64,000 nucleotides of DNA from Candidatus Poribacteria bacterium (GTDB lineage: Bacteria > Poribacteria > WGA-4E > WGA-3G), in contig JAJDUH010000021.1 of assembly GCA_022826805.1 (NCBI GenBank), positions 1 to 64,000 of the forward strand, read 5' to 3'. The notes under the pieces were generated by a model. That model did no database searches. It saw only the letters and a program-made list of their open reading frames with translations, and was not told the DNA's origin. The translations under genes were made by a program, and so were the position numbers. Below, in pieces: positions 25,527 to 33,817 of the stretch; position 1 is the first letter of the stretch, and each line of letters opens with the position of its first letter.

Positions 25527-26723
25527 ATGCAAGGTGGGTTAGAACGCGCGACTGGCGAAAAGATGGTTCTCAACTTCGGTCCACAACATCCTGCAACGCA
25601 CGGCACGCTTCGCATTGTCTTGGAACTCGACGGCGAATCCATTCTAAAGGCAACGCCGCACGCCGGCTACTTACACACAGGATTTGAGAAACTCGGCGAA
25701 CATTTGGATTACAACCAATACATCGTTGTAACGGACAGGATGAACTATCTGTCACCGCTATCGAACAATTTCGGGTATGTGCTTGCAGTGGAACAATTGC
25801 TGGGTATTGAGGTACCGAAGCGGTGCCAATACATCCGTATTTTGATGGCAGAACTCTCAAGATTGGCAGATCATCTGCTCTGGCTGGGGACGGCAGCACT
25901 GGATTTAGGGGCATTTTCGGTATTCCTTTACAGCTTCCGTGAACGCGAAAAATTGTACAGCATCTTTGAAAAAACAACAGGGGCGCGGTTGACCACCAGT
26001 TACACACGTGTGGGAGGTGTTCTTCGAGACCTTTATCAGGGATGCGAGGAAGACATTCGCCAATTCATCACCGACTTCCCGAAGGCACTGCGGGAGACCC
26101 ATACACTGCTCACCCGAAATCGCATCTGGATGGATCGTACGAAGGGTGTTGGTACTATTTCAGGTGACGATGCCATTGACTATGGTTTGACAGGTCCCTG
26201 TCTTCGAGCAACAGGCGTCGCGCACGACCTTCGTAAGGCTGAACCTTATTCCGGTTATGACGAAGTGACATTTGATGTTCCGGTTGGAAGCAACGGCGAT
26301 GCCTACGATCGCTACCTTGTCCGGATGGAGGAGATGATTCAGAGCTGTGGGATTATTACCCAAGTGCTTGATAATATGCCTGAGGGCCCGGTCAACCTCG
26401 AAAATAACAAGATTATGCTCCCGAACAAATCGGATGCTTATGGGCATATTGAGGGCTTAATTCATCATTTCAAGGTTATTATGGATGGTCACGGTGTGGA
26501 AGTTCCAAAAGGTGATCACTATTGCGCCACGGAATCACCGAACGGAGAACTTGGATTTTATATTGTCAGTGATGGAAGCGGCACAGGTTATCGTATCCGC
26601 ATCCGCCCGCCGAGTTTCTTGCATTTCCAAGCCCTGCCGCACATGTTGGAAGGTGGAATGGTCTCTGACACCGTGGCTGTGTTGGGTAGTTTGAATGTCA
26701 TCGCAGGAGAATTAGATCGGTAA
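25527..26723 (+). CDS. nuoD: NADH-quinone oxidoreductase subunit D
   Basis: NuoD is the 49-kDa subunit that forms the quinone-binding pocket with NuoB. The 398-residue protein has LNFGPQHPATHGTLRIVLELDGE near the start with the quinone-site histidines, GYLHTGFEKL, and ends near the typical SLNVIAGELDR with its final residues. I start at ATG 25527, six bases after AAGGAG; the open frame reaches 78 bases further upstream without conserved sequence. It is the last gene before the cluster is interrupted by a VOC gene and the WD40 gene. Confidence 0.95.
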   Translation: MQGGLERATGEKMVLNFGPQHPATHGTLRIVLELDGESILKATPHAGYLHTGFEKLGEHLDYNQYIVVTDRMNYLSPLSNNFGYVLAVEQLLGIEVPKRCQYIRILMAELSRLADHLLWLGTAALDLGAFSVFLYSFREREKLYSIFEKTTGARLTTSYTRVGGVLRDLYQGCEEDIRQFITDFPKALRETHTLLTRNRIWMDRTKGVGTISGDDAIDYGLTGPCLRATGVAHDLRKAEPYSGYDEVTFDVPVGSNGDAYDRYLVRMEEMIQSCGIITQVLDNMPEGPVNLENNKIMLPNKSDAYGHIEGLIHHFKVIMDGHGVEVPKGDHYCATESPNGELGFYIVSDGSGTGYRIRIRPPSFLHFQALPHMLEGGMVSDTVAVLGSLNVIAGELDR

Positions 26724-26760
26724 CTTTGTCAGAACGTGTTATCAGTTCTCGGAGGATTCA

Positions 26761-27102
26761 ATGGAACTCAAAGGCATTATGCTTTTCGTCAAAAACATGA
26801 AGGCTGTTATTGCATTTTATAGGGACGTCGTCGGATTAGTGCCAGACGAAGACCAGCCGTTCCCAGAACACCGCTTTTTCCGCTTTAATGCAGGTGCTTG
26901 CACGTTGTGTCTTCATAGTGCCAGCAAACCCAACGAAGGGAGACAAAAACTGATGTTTCACGTTGAAAGCGTTAGTGCTGTTCATCAGCAATTGAAATCG
27001 AAAGGGAAGCGATTAAGGAAACTTGAAAATAACGATGGGCATGCCATTTTCGATATCCGCGATCCAGAAGGCAATCGTATTCAGTTTTATGGGGACTATT
27101 AG
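26761..27102 (+). CDS. VOC-fold (glyoxalase/bleomycin resistance-like) protein
   Basis: The 113-residue protein has the vicinal oxygen chelate pattern: a first beta-alpha unit MLFVKNMKAVIAFYRDVVGL, a second module FHVESVSAVHQQLKSKG, and the closing IRDPEGNRIQFYGDY with the Glu-containing metal-binding strand DPEGN. Such proteins include metal-dependent lyases, dioxygenases and drug-binding proteins; substrate cannot be told. It sits 37 bases after nuoD in the same orientation, after TCGGAGGATTC that supplies a ribosome-binding site. Its link to complex I is probably accidental. Confidence 0.85.
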   Translation: MELKGIMLFVKNMKAVIAFYRDVVGLVPDEDQPFPEHRFFRFNAGACTLCLHSASKPNEGRQKLMFHVESVSAVHQQLKSKGKRLRKLENNDGHAIFDIRDPEGNRIQFYGDY

Positions 27103-27190
27103 TTTGGAAGCCTTCTCATAAACATAGATAAAGTAATCCTGTAGGACTTACACAATCAAGGGGATGAATGCGAATCAGAATCAACGGTAT

Positions 27191-27239
27191 GAAGTCCGTA
27201 TGGACTTCGAATCAACGGTATGAATGCCTTATGGCATTC
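27191..27239 (+). repeat. Two adjacent hairpins with a shared AATCAACGGTATGAA lead
   Basis: GAAGTCC-GTAT-GGACTTC at 27191-27208 and GAATGCC-TTAT-GGCATTC at 27222-27239 are perfect 7-bp stems with four-base loops. Each is preceded by AATCAACGGTAT (27179-27190 and 27210-27221). They look like two units of one repeat whose stem sequences have changed together while staying paired. Confidence 0.6.
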
Positions 27240-27264
27240 CCCGTATGGTATTCACAGCCTCTTA

Positions 27265-27297
27265 AAGTGCCCTTGATAAGGGAGATTTAGGCGGTTA
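27265..27297 (-). repeat. Copy of a dispersed CCTAAATC-CCCTTATCA repeat
   Basis: Read on the minus strand this is AACCGCCTAAATCTCCCTTA then TCAAGGGCACTT, matching a second copy on the plus strand at 58112-58145. The core is a short palindrome (CCCTTATCAAGGG). The rest of the 27103-27529 gap is A/T-rich with poly-T tracts near 27451-27465 and shows no gene. Confidence 0.5.
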
Positions 27298-27529
27298 AAA
27301 ACAAGGAATTCTTGGTGCATATACCAAATTTGCGTAAATCCTGTCGTGAACAGAGTATGCTTAAATTCTATGAAAGAACTCATAACGAGTAAGTGCTAAA
27401 AATTCAAAGTAAATGGGGATCTGAAGCGGAAAGAAAAGAATACATATTATTTTTTTATTTTTTTCTATTTTCATATCTCTATGTTTTGCTCAGTATGACT
27501 TCTACGAAAATAATAGGAGAAAGTCTTTC

Positions 27530-29764
27530 ATGAAAAATACTTTTTTTTCGGTCTTAACTGTCTTTTTGGCAATATGCGCTTTTACATCAAACACCTTCGC
27601 GCAAGCCTCTCCCCAATGGCATCTACCAGACGGCGCGAAAGCCCGCCTCGGTAAAGGGTGGATTTCTGAGGTGGTATATTCGCCGGATGGCACACGTCTG
27701 GCAGTCGCAGGTGGCATCGGTATTTGGGTTTACGATGCGGAAACAGGTGAAGAACTTGACCTATTCACCGGGCATAGGGAAAGGGTCTATAGCGTATCGT
27801 TCAGTCCGGATGGCAGAACACTGGCGAGCGGGAGTTGGGACAGGACCGTGCGTTTGTGGGATGTTCAGACCGGCAGGCATATTCGCACGCTTGAAGGGCA
27901 TACGCGGGCAGTCAGAAGCGTATCGTTCAGTCCGGATGGCAGAACACTGGCGAGTGCGAGTAAGGACGCCACCGTGCGTTTATGGAATGTTCAGACCGGC
28001 AGGCATATCCGCACGCTTAAGGGGCATACGGATTGGGTCTATAGTGTATCGTTCGGTCCGGATGGCAGGACGCTGGCGAGCGGGAGTTGGGACAGGACCG
28101 TGCGTTTGTGGGATGTTCAGACCGGCAGGCATATCCGCACGCTTGAAGGGCATACGCGGGCAGTCAGAAGCGTAGCGTTCAGTCCGGATGGCAGAACACT
28201 GGCGAGTGGAAGTTGGGACAGGACCGTGCGTTTGTGGGATGTTCAGACCGGCAGGCATATCCGCACGCTTGAAGGACATACGTGGGCAGTCAGAAGCGTA
28301 TCGTTTAGTCCGGATGGTGGGATGCTGGCGAGTGCGAGTGATGACGCTACCGCGCGTTTGTGGGATGTTCAGACCGGCAGGCATATCCGCACGCTTGAGA
28401 GGCATACGGATTGGGTCAGTAGCGTAGCGTTCAGTCCGGATGGCAGAACACTGGCGAGTGCGAGTAGGGACGCTACGGTGCATTTGTGGGATGTTCAGAC
28501 CGGCAGGCATATCCGCACGCTTGAAGGGCATGCGTCTGATGTCAGAAGCGTATCATTTAGCCCGGATGGCAGGACGCTGGCGAGTGCGAGTGATGATGCC
28601 ACCGCGCGTTTGTGGAATGTTCAGACCGGCAGGCATATCCGCACACTTGAAGGGCATTGGCTTTCGGTCTATAGCGTATCGTTCAGTCCGAATGGTAGGA
28701 TGCTAGCAAGTGCAAGTTGGCAAGAAATCCGTTTGTGGAATGTTCAGACCGGCAGGCATATCCGCACACTTGAAGGGCATAGGGATTGGGTCAGTAGTGT
28801 AGCGTTCAGTCCGGATGGCAGAACACTGGCGAGTGCGAGTGATGACACTACGGTGCGTTTGTGGGACGTTCAAACCGGCAGGCATATCCGCACGCTTGAA
28901 GGGCATGCGTCTCGGGTCAGTAGTGTATCATTCAGTCCGGATGGCAGAACACTGGCGAGTGCGAGTAGGGACGCTACGGTGCGTTTGTGGAATGTTCAGA
29001 CCGGCAGGCATATCCGCACGCTTGAAGGGCATGCGTCTGATGTCAGTAGTGTAGCGTTCAGTCCAGATAGCAGGACGCTGGCGAGTGCGAGTTCGGATGG
29101 GACGGTGTTAGTGTGGGAAATCATACCTATCTTTACACAGCCAGAGTGGCTCCCCGAAGATGTCAACAATGATGGGATCGTCAACGTTACCGATCTAATT
29201 TTGGTGGCATCACATTCCGGGGAAACGGGACAAAACGATGCGGATGTCAACGGCGATGGCGTTGTGGATATCATAGATTTGACGCTTGTCATGGCAGCAT
29301 TTGAGAATACCGCTGGTGCCCCCGAAATATGGAGTCTGGCTCCGGAGAACAGGTTGACGCGGGCAGAAGTAGAACAGTGGCTGCATCAGGCACGGCAAGT
29401 TCACTCGACAGATGCTGCGTTTCAGCGTGGGATTTTGATGTTGGAACAACTCCTTTCTTCCTTGACTCCTAAAGAGACAGTGCTATTGCCAAACTACCCA
29501 AATCCGTTTAATCCTGAGACATGGATCCCGTATCGGTTGGCAAAACCTGCGAATGTTAGCATATCCATCTATGCTGCTGATGGCGGGTTGGTTCGGACGT
29601 TGGATTTGGAACATCAAGGTGTTGGGATTTACGAGTCTCGGAGTCGTGCGGCGTATTGGGATGGTAGAAATGCACTCGGTGAATCTGTTGCGAGCGGTGT
29701 GTATTTTTATACACTGACGGCAGGCGAGTTCAGTGCTACACGGAAGATGCTGATAATGAAGTAG
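27530..29764 (+). CDS. Secreted WD40 beta-propeller protein with dockerin-like and type IX-like C-terminal domains
   Basis: The 744-residue precursor starts with a signal peptide (FFSVLTVFLAICAFTSNTFA). Residues about 35-540 hold twelve WD40 units, the first degenerate, mostly 42 residues each with the frame SVSFSPDGRTLAS...RLWDVQTGRHIRTLEGH. At DNA level the 126-bp units are nearly identical. Differences cluster in the three to five residues after GH and around the x in S-x-D. Residues 549-595 carry two EF-hand-like dockerin motifs (DVNNDGIVNVTDL, DVNGDGVVDIIDL). The C-terminal ~95 residues have LPNYPNPFNPETWIPYRL and end SGVYFYTLTAGEFSATRKML, a FlgD-like/type IX sorting-like domain. It interrupts the nuo cluster. 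A surface recognition role is inference. Confidence 0.85.
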   Translation: MKNTFFSVLTVFLAICAFTSNTFAQASPQWHLPDGAKARLGKGWISEVVYSPDGTRLAVAGGIGIWVYDAETGEELDLFTGHRERVYSVSFSPDGRTLASGSWDRTVRLWDVQTGRHIRTLEGHTRAVRSVSFSPDGRTLASASKDATVRLWNVQTGRHIRTLKGHTDWVYSVSFGPDGRTLASGSWDRTVRLWDVQTGRHIRTLEGHTRAVRSVAFSPDGRTLASGSWDRTVRLWDVQTGRHIRTLEGHTWAVRSVSFSPDGGMLASASDDATARLWDVQTGRHIRTLERHTDWVSSVAFSPDGRTLASASRDATVHLWDVQTGRHIRTLEGHASDVRSVSFSPDGRTLASASDDATARLWNVQTGRHIRTLEGHWLSVYSVSFSPNGRMLASASWQEIRLWNVQTGRHIRTLEGHRDWVSSVAFSPDGRTLASASDDTTVRLWDVQTGRHIRTLEGHASRVSSVSFSPDGRTLASASRDATVRLWNVQTGRHIRTLEGHASDVSSVAFSPDSRTLASASSDGTVLVWEIIPIFTQPEWLPEDVNNDGIVNVTDLILVASHSGETGQNDADVNGDGVVDIIDLTLVMAAFENTAGAPEIWSLAPENRLTRAEVEQWLHQARQVHSTDAAFQRGILMLEQLLSSLTPKETVLLPNYPNPFNPETWIPYRLAKPANVSISIYAADGGLVRTLDLEHQGVGIYESRSRAAYWDGRNALGESVASGVYFYTLTAGEFSATRKMLIMK

Positions 29765-29973
29765 TTGACAGCAACATTGCGTATGGGCAGGCACTCGTGT
29801 GTTGTATTCTTCAGTTGGTTCAGGCGCGCTGAACTTCAGGTAGATTTTACAATTACTTTGACATTAGCAAACAATATCCAATCCGTCTAACAAATCAAAA
29901 CCCGAATCTTATTTCATTTTTGTTGAACTGCCCCCGAAAGTACAGTAGGCATTCATAGCGAAGGAAAACGTAG

Positions 29974-30492
29974 ATGTCAGATGAACTCATTCAAATCGAA
30001 ACGCCTTTCGCGTTTAACGAAAAAAACCAGCGTGAATTCGACGAGTTGATAGGACGGTATCCTATTAAGGAAGCAGCAATGCTGCCGACGCTCCATCTCG
30101 CGCAAAAGCAAGCAGGCTATATCACGCCTGCTGTCATGAAATATGTTGCAGAGCAACTTGAAGTCTCTGTGATGAAGGTTAAGGATGTCGTCACGTTTTA
30201 TCCGATGTTCTTTGAAGAGCCGGTAGGCGAGTACGTCATTCGGATATGCCACACACTCCCTTGCGCCTTGCGGGATTGCAAGGTCGTTTTGGATCATCTC
30301 AAGGAGAAATTGGATACAGATGTCGCTTCCGAAACGAATCTTGCGAAAGGCACAACTACTGACGGTAAGTTCACCCTTATGAAGGTGGAATGCCTCGCCT
30401 CGTGCGATGTTGCCCCGGTTATCATGGTGAACGACGATTTATACAAAAATTTGACTCCGAAAAAGGTTGACGAGATCTTAGACAATCTGTAG
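29974..30492 (+). CDS. nuoE: NADH-quinone oxidoreductase subunit E
   Basis: NuoE is the 24-kDa thioredoxin-fold subunit carrying cluster N1a next to the NADH-binding NuoF. The 172-residue protein has the helical start LHLAQKQAGYITPAVMKYVA, then VVTFYPMF, and four cysteines in CHTLPC and CLASC that ligate the 2Fe-2S cluster. A TTGACA lies upstream at 29858 but has no matching -10. It is 11 bases from nuoF, whose start follows AGAGGAG. Confidence 0.95.
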   Translation: MSDELIQIETPFAFNEKNQREFDELIGRYPIKEAAMLPTLHLAQKQAGYITPAVMKYVAEQLEVSVMKVKDVVTFYPMFFEEPVGEYVIRICHTLPCALRDCKVVLDHLKEKLDTDVASETNLAKGTTTDGKFTLMKVECLASCDVAPVIMVNDDLYKNLTPKKVDEILDNL

Positions 30493-30502
30493 AGGAGAAA
30501 GT

Positions 30503-31978
30503 ATGGTTCAAGAAAGACGAATTCTCTACGAGCATCTGGATGTGCCTGATATTAACACGTTCGATGTCTTCCGCCAATACGATGGCTATAAGAGTTTTGA
30601 AAAGGCAATTGCAGAATATCAACCAGAAGATATTGCTAAAATGGTGATGGATTCGGGGTTGAAAGGTAGAGGCGGTGCTGGATTTTCAACGGGTCTGAAA
30701 TGGAGTTTCGTCCCAAGGGATATAAAGCCGTGTTACCTGTGTTGCAACGCTGATGAAAGTGAGCCAGGAACATTTAGCAATCGCTACGTCTTGGAGAAGA
30801 ATCCCCACCTATTGATTGAAGGCATTTTAATCTGCTGCTACGCGATGGGTATTGAGACGACTTACGTCTATATCCGCGGTGAATTTACCCTCGGGAAAAA
30901 GATGCTGGACGCTGCGATCAAAGAGGCTTACGAAAACGGATACCTCGGAGAGAATATTCGCGGGACAGGTCTCAATATTGACATCTATTCACATCCTGGA
31001 GCCGGTGCTTATATCTGTGGTGAAGAGACAGGTTTAATTGAATCGCTTGAGGGCAAACGCGGACAACCCCGTAACAAACCACCATTTCCTGCTGTCGAAG
31101 GTGTGTTCGGGAAACCGACAGTCGTACAGAACGTCGAGACGCTGTGCAATCTACCTTTTATTGTCAGCAACGGTGTTGAATGGTACACACAGATGGGACC
31201 GACCTACGCCGATACGCGTTCGGATCCGCCGACGCCTGATCCGAACACTGGCACGAAACTCTACTGTATCAGCGGCGATGTCAATGAACCGGGCGTTTAT
31301 GAACTTGACCTCGGATTGACATGCACTGAACTCATTGAGGTTGCGGGCGGTTTACGCGGTAAAGAGGTGAAAGCGGTGATTCCCGGCGGCAGTTCTGCCC
31401 CGATTTTAACGTACTATGAGTTAGACACGCGGCTCGACTTTACCTCACTCACACTCGCTAAATCTATGCTCGGTTCCGGGGGTATCATCGTGATGAACGA
31501 AACCCGGAATATCGTTGATTGCTTGCTCAATATCATGAAGTTTTATGCACATGAATCCTGTGGGCAATGTACACCGTGCCGCTGGGGCACCCCATGGGTG
31601 CGTGATATTGTCCAACGTATTGCCGACGGAGAGGGACGCCAAAGCACTATCACACGCCCCAAATTCGGTATCGCTGAAAATGGAAGATGGGGCGATACCG
31701 GTGAAACAGAAGAAATTTACGAAGATTTGGATCTACTGGAGAGTGTTGCTAACAACATTGCGAATGTGGATACGATGACATGGAACACTATCTGTGTGTT
31801 TGGCATCGCTGTCTCATGGCCAGCTGTGAGTTACATGCGCAAATTCCGTCCTGAGTTTGAAGTCGCTATTCGAGAAGGTAAATTGGTTACCTTGCCTGTT
31901 GCCGAAGCCACAGTCCCACCCGAGGAAAATTACGCGTATCAACAACGGTTTGTTCCGAAAGAGTTCGCTGACCTGTAG
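30503..31978 (+). CDS. nuoF: NADH-quinone oxidoreductase subunit F
   Basis: NuoF is the 51-kDa subunit that binds NADH and FMN and holds cluster N3. The 491-residue protein shows the NADH/FMN glycine loop GLKGRGGAGFSTGLKW near 51, CNADESEPGTFSNRY near 83, the second loop GAGAYICGEETGLIESLEG near 168, and the N3 ligands ESCGQCTPCRWG near 355 plus a later Cys. It is somewhat longer than E. coli NuoF because of an extra ~40 residues near 390-420. Confidence 0.95.
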   Translation: MVQERRILYEHLDVPDINTFDVFRQYDGYKSFEKAIAEYQPEDIAKMVMDSGLKGRGGAGFSTGLKWSFVPRDIKPCYLCCNADESEPGTFSNRYVLEKNPHLLIEGILICCYAMGIETTYVYIRGEFTLGKKMLDAAIKEAYENGYLGENIRGTGLNIDIYSHPGAGAYICGEETGLIESLEGKRGQPRNKPPFPAVEGVFGKPTVVQNVETLCNLPFIVSNGVEWYTQMGPTYADTRSDPPTPDPNTGTKLYCISGDVNEPGVYELDLGLTCTELIEVAGGLRGKEVKAVIPGGSSAPILTYYELDTRLDFTSLTLAKSMLGSGGIIVMNETRNIVDCLLNIMKFYAHESCGQCTPCRWGTPWVRDIVQRIADGEGRQSTITRPKFGIAENGRWGDTGETEEIYEDLDLLESVANNIANVDTMTWNTICVFGIAVSWPAVSYMRKFRPEFEVAIREGKLVTLPVAEATVPPEENYAYQQRFVPKEFADL

Positions 31979-31982
31979 AATT

Positions 31983-32106
31983 GGGTTGTCGGTTCTCGAT
32001 TCGGAAACCACTCTGTGGTTTCCTTTCGGTTTTCAGTTAAGAAGGGCAGTGGAAAGACCAAAAGTTTATGAGTTTCCAGAGTGCCTGAACAGATAACGGA
32101 TAACCA
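31983..32106 (+). repeat. MITE-like palindromic element E3 (nuoF-nuoG gap)
   Basis: It begins five bases after the nuoF stop with GGTTGTCGGTTCTCG and ends with ACAGATAACGGATAACC before nuoG. Inside is a perfect 9-bp hairpin, GGAAACCAC at 32003-32011 and GTGGTTTCC at 32015-32023. TTGGAG just after the element provides the nuoG ribosome-binding site. Confidence 0.6.
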
Positions 32107-32122
32107 TTTCTTGGAGTAATTT

Positions 32123-33772
32123 ATGGCATTTATCAAATTAGATGACCTCGAGGTAGAGGTTGAAGATGGAACGAATATAGTTGAGGCGGCAAAGCAACAC
32201 GGTATTGAGGTCCCTCACTACTGTTATCACCCAGGGTTAAGTCGTCCTGCGAATTGCCGCATGTGCCTCGTTGAACCGCACGTTTTCTTTCCGCCTGCTG
32301 GTGCGATTGTGCCCGATCGGCAGCTTGCAACGGGGTGTACAACGGTCGTGCGAACGGCACCACCGGACAGAAAACTGGATGGAAAATACGACTTCATTGT
32401 CCGAACGGATAGCCCCCGCGTCAAAAAAGCACGGGAGGACATCTTGGAATTCCTGCTTGTACATCACCCACTCGATTGCCCTGTTTGCGATCAAGCTGGT
32501 GAATGCGACTTGCAAGACTTCTCGCACCGGCATGGTCGCGATCAGAGTCGCTATCTTGAAGTTAAAAATGTTCCACCGAAGAAGGATCTCGGACCGGACG
32601 TTTTGCTCTATTCAACACGCTGTATCGTCTGTACTCGGTGTATCCGATTCGGTCAAGAGGTATCCGGCAGTGGTGAATTGGGCTTAGTTCACCGCGGTTC
32701 TCACGATGAAATTGATATCCCGCGAAGTCACGACGGTGCTCCGATACAGTTGCTGGATAATAAACTTGCAGGAAATGTTGTTGATATCTGTCCCGTTGGT
32801 GCGTTGATTAGTAAAGATTTTTTGTTTAAATCTCGTCCATGGTTCTTGGAACAGGCAAATAGTGTCTGTTCAGGATGCAGCGTCGGCTGTAATATCACAG
32901 TAGAATATAAAGCCGATGGTGTTTATCGACTGAAACCGCGTTTCCATGGGGATATCAATCAGTATTGGATGTGTGATGATGGTCGCCTCGGTTATCACTA
33001 TGTGAACAGCGATGAGCGGCTCCAACTCCCATTGCAGCGCGTTGACGAAGAACTGACGCCAACACATTGGGGAGATGCTCTGACGGTAATTACGGAGAAG
33101 TTGTCGGAAACAGAGGCTGCGGATATTGTTGTTATCGGTTCCGCCCAAGGCACGAACGAAGATAATTACGTTTTACAGCAATTCGCACACGATGTACTGG
33201 AAACGACGCAGTTAGGACTCTTTGGACAGCGACTGGGTGAAGAACATAAATTCCCGCAATTCACCATTGAAGCGGACAAGAATCCGAATACAGCGGGTGC
33301 GCGAACGATACTCGGTTCTGCGAATGGTAACGTCGTTTTAGAAGGTGATGCACTTTGGGAAAAGGTTTCAAGTGCAAAAGTCGTTTACCTTGTTAGTGGC
33401 GTCCCGGAACGTCCTCTCGAAGATGCCGAGAAAGCGGCATTAGAAAACGTCAACTTCCTCATCGTGCAAGACGTTTTACCATCAGAAGTCACACAATTAG
33501 CGGACGTAGTGCTGCCAGGTACCACTTTCGCAGAGAAAGATGGGACCTTCACTAATTCAACGGGTTGGGTGCAACGGGTCCGTAAGACCATTGATCCGCC
33601 CGGTGAAGCGCGTCTGGATTGGGAAATTACACAGCAGATCGCTAAGCAGCTCGGAGGGGACCTCAACTATCGCTTTGCAGGTGAGATCGCGCTCGCGATT
33701 GCGGAAAATGTGCCGGGCTATCAGGATGCAACGCATCAAAGCATTGGGGATGCAGGAATTAAGTTAGCCTAA
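32123..33772 (+). CDS. nuoG: NADH-quinone oxidoreductase subunit G, short form
   Basis: NuoG carries several iron-sulfur clusters between NuoF and the missing NuoI. The 549-residue protein has a 2Fe-2S domain (HYCYHP...ANCRMC, residues 32-49), the His-Cys 4Fe-4S site HHPLDCPVCDQAGECDLQ near 113, a CIVCTRCIRF cluster with a later CPVGA, and CSGCSVGCNI near 250 as for cluster N7. The molybdopterin-like domain that follows is cut down to about 270 residues, so it is much shorter than the ~900-residue E. coli form. All cluster ligands appear intact. Confidence 0.93.
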   Translation: MAFIKLDDLEVEVEDGTNIVEAAKQHGIEVPHYCYHPGLSRPANCRMCLVEPHVFFPPAGAIVPDRQLATGCTTVVRTAPPDRKLDGKYDFIVRTDSPRVKKAREDILEFLLVHHPLDCPVCDQAGECDLQDFSHRHGRDQSRYLEVKNVPPKKDLGPDVLLYSTRCIVCTRCIRFGQEVSGSGELGLVHRGSHDEIDIPRSHDGAPIQLLDNKLAGNVVDICPVGALISKDFLFKSRPWFLEQANSVCSGCSVGCNITVEYKADGVYRLKPRFHGDINQYWMCDDGRLGYHYVNSDERLQLPLQRVDEELTPTHWGDALTVITEKLSETEAADIVVIGSAQGTNEDNYVLQQFAHDVLETTQLGLFGQRLGEEHKFPQFTIEADKNPNTAGARTILGSANGNVVLEGDALWEKVSSAKVVYLVSGVPERPLEDAEKAALENVNFLIVQDVLPSEVTQLADVVLPGTTFAEKDGTFTNSTGWVQRVRKTIDPPGEARLDWEITQQIAKQLGGDLNYRFAGEIALAIAENVPGYQDATHQSIGDAGIKLA

Positions 33773-33817
33773 GCCTGTAAACTCGATAATGAGGGTTTCC
33801 ACCAAGAAGGAGAGACT

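Noticed and set aside
27864..29060. Regular 126-bp repeats resembling an array, and long minus-strand frames through them (for example 27980-28531)
   Set aside because: The repeats are WD40 codons in a single intact plus-strand frame; spacing and content do not fit CRISPR, and the antisense frames are mirror images of the repeat.
29858..29891. Promoter upstream of nuoE from a perfect TTGACA
   Set aside because: No acceptable -10 box occurs at 15-19 bases; left out as a feature.
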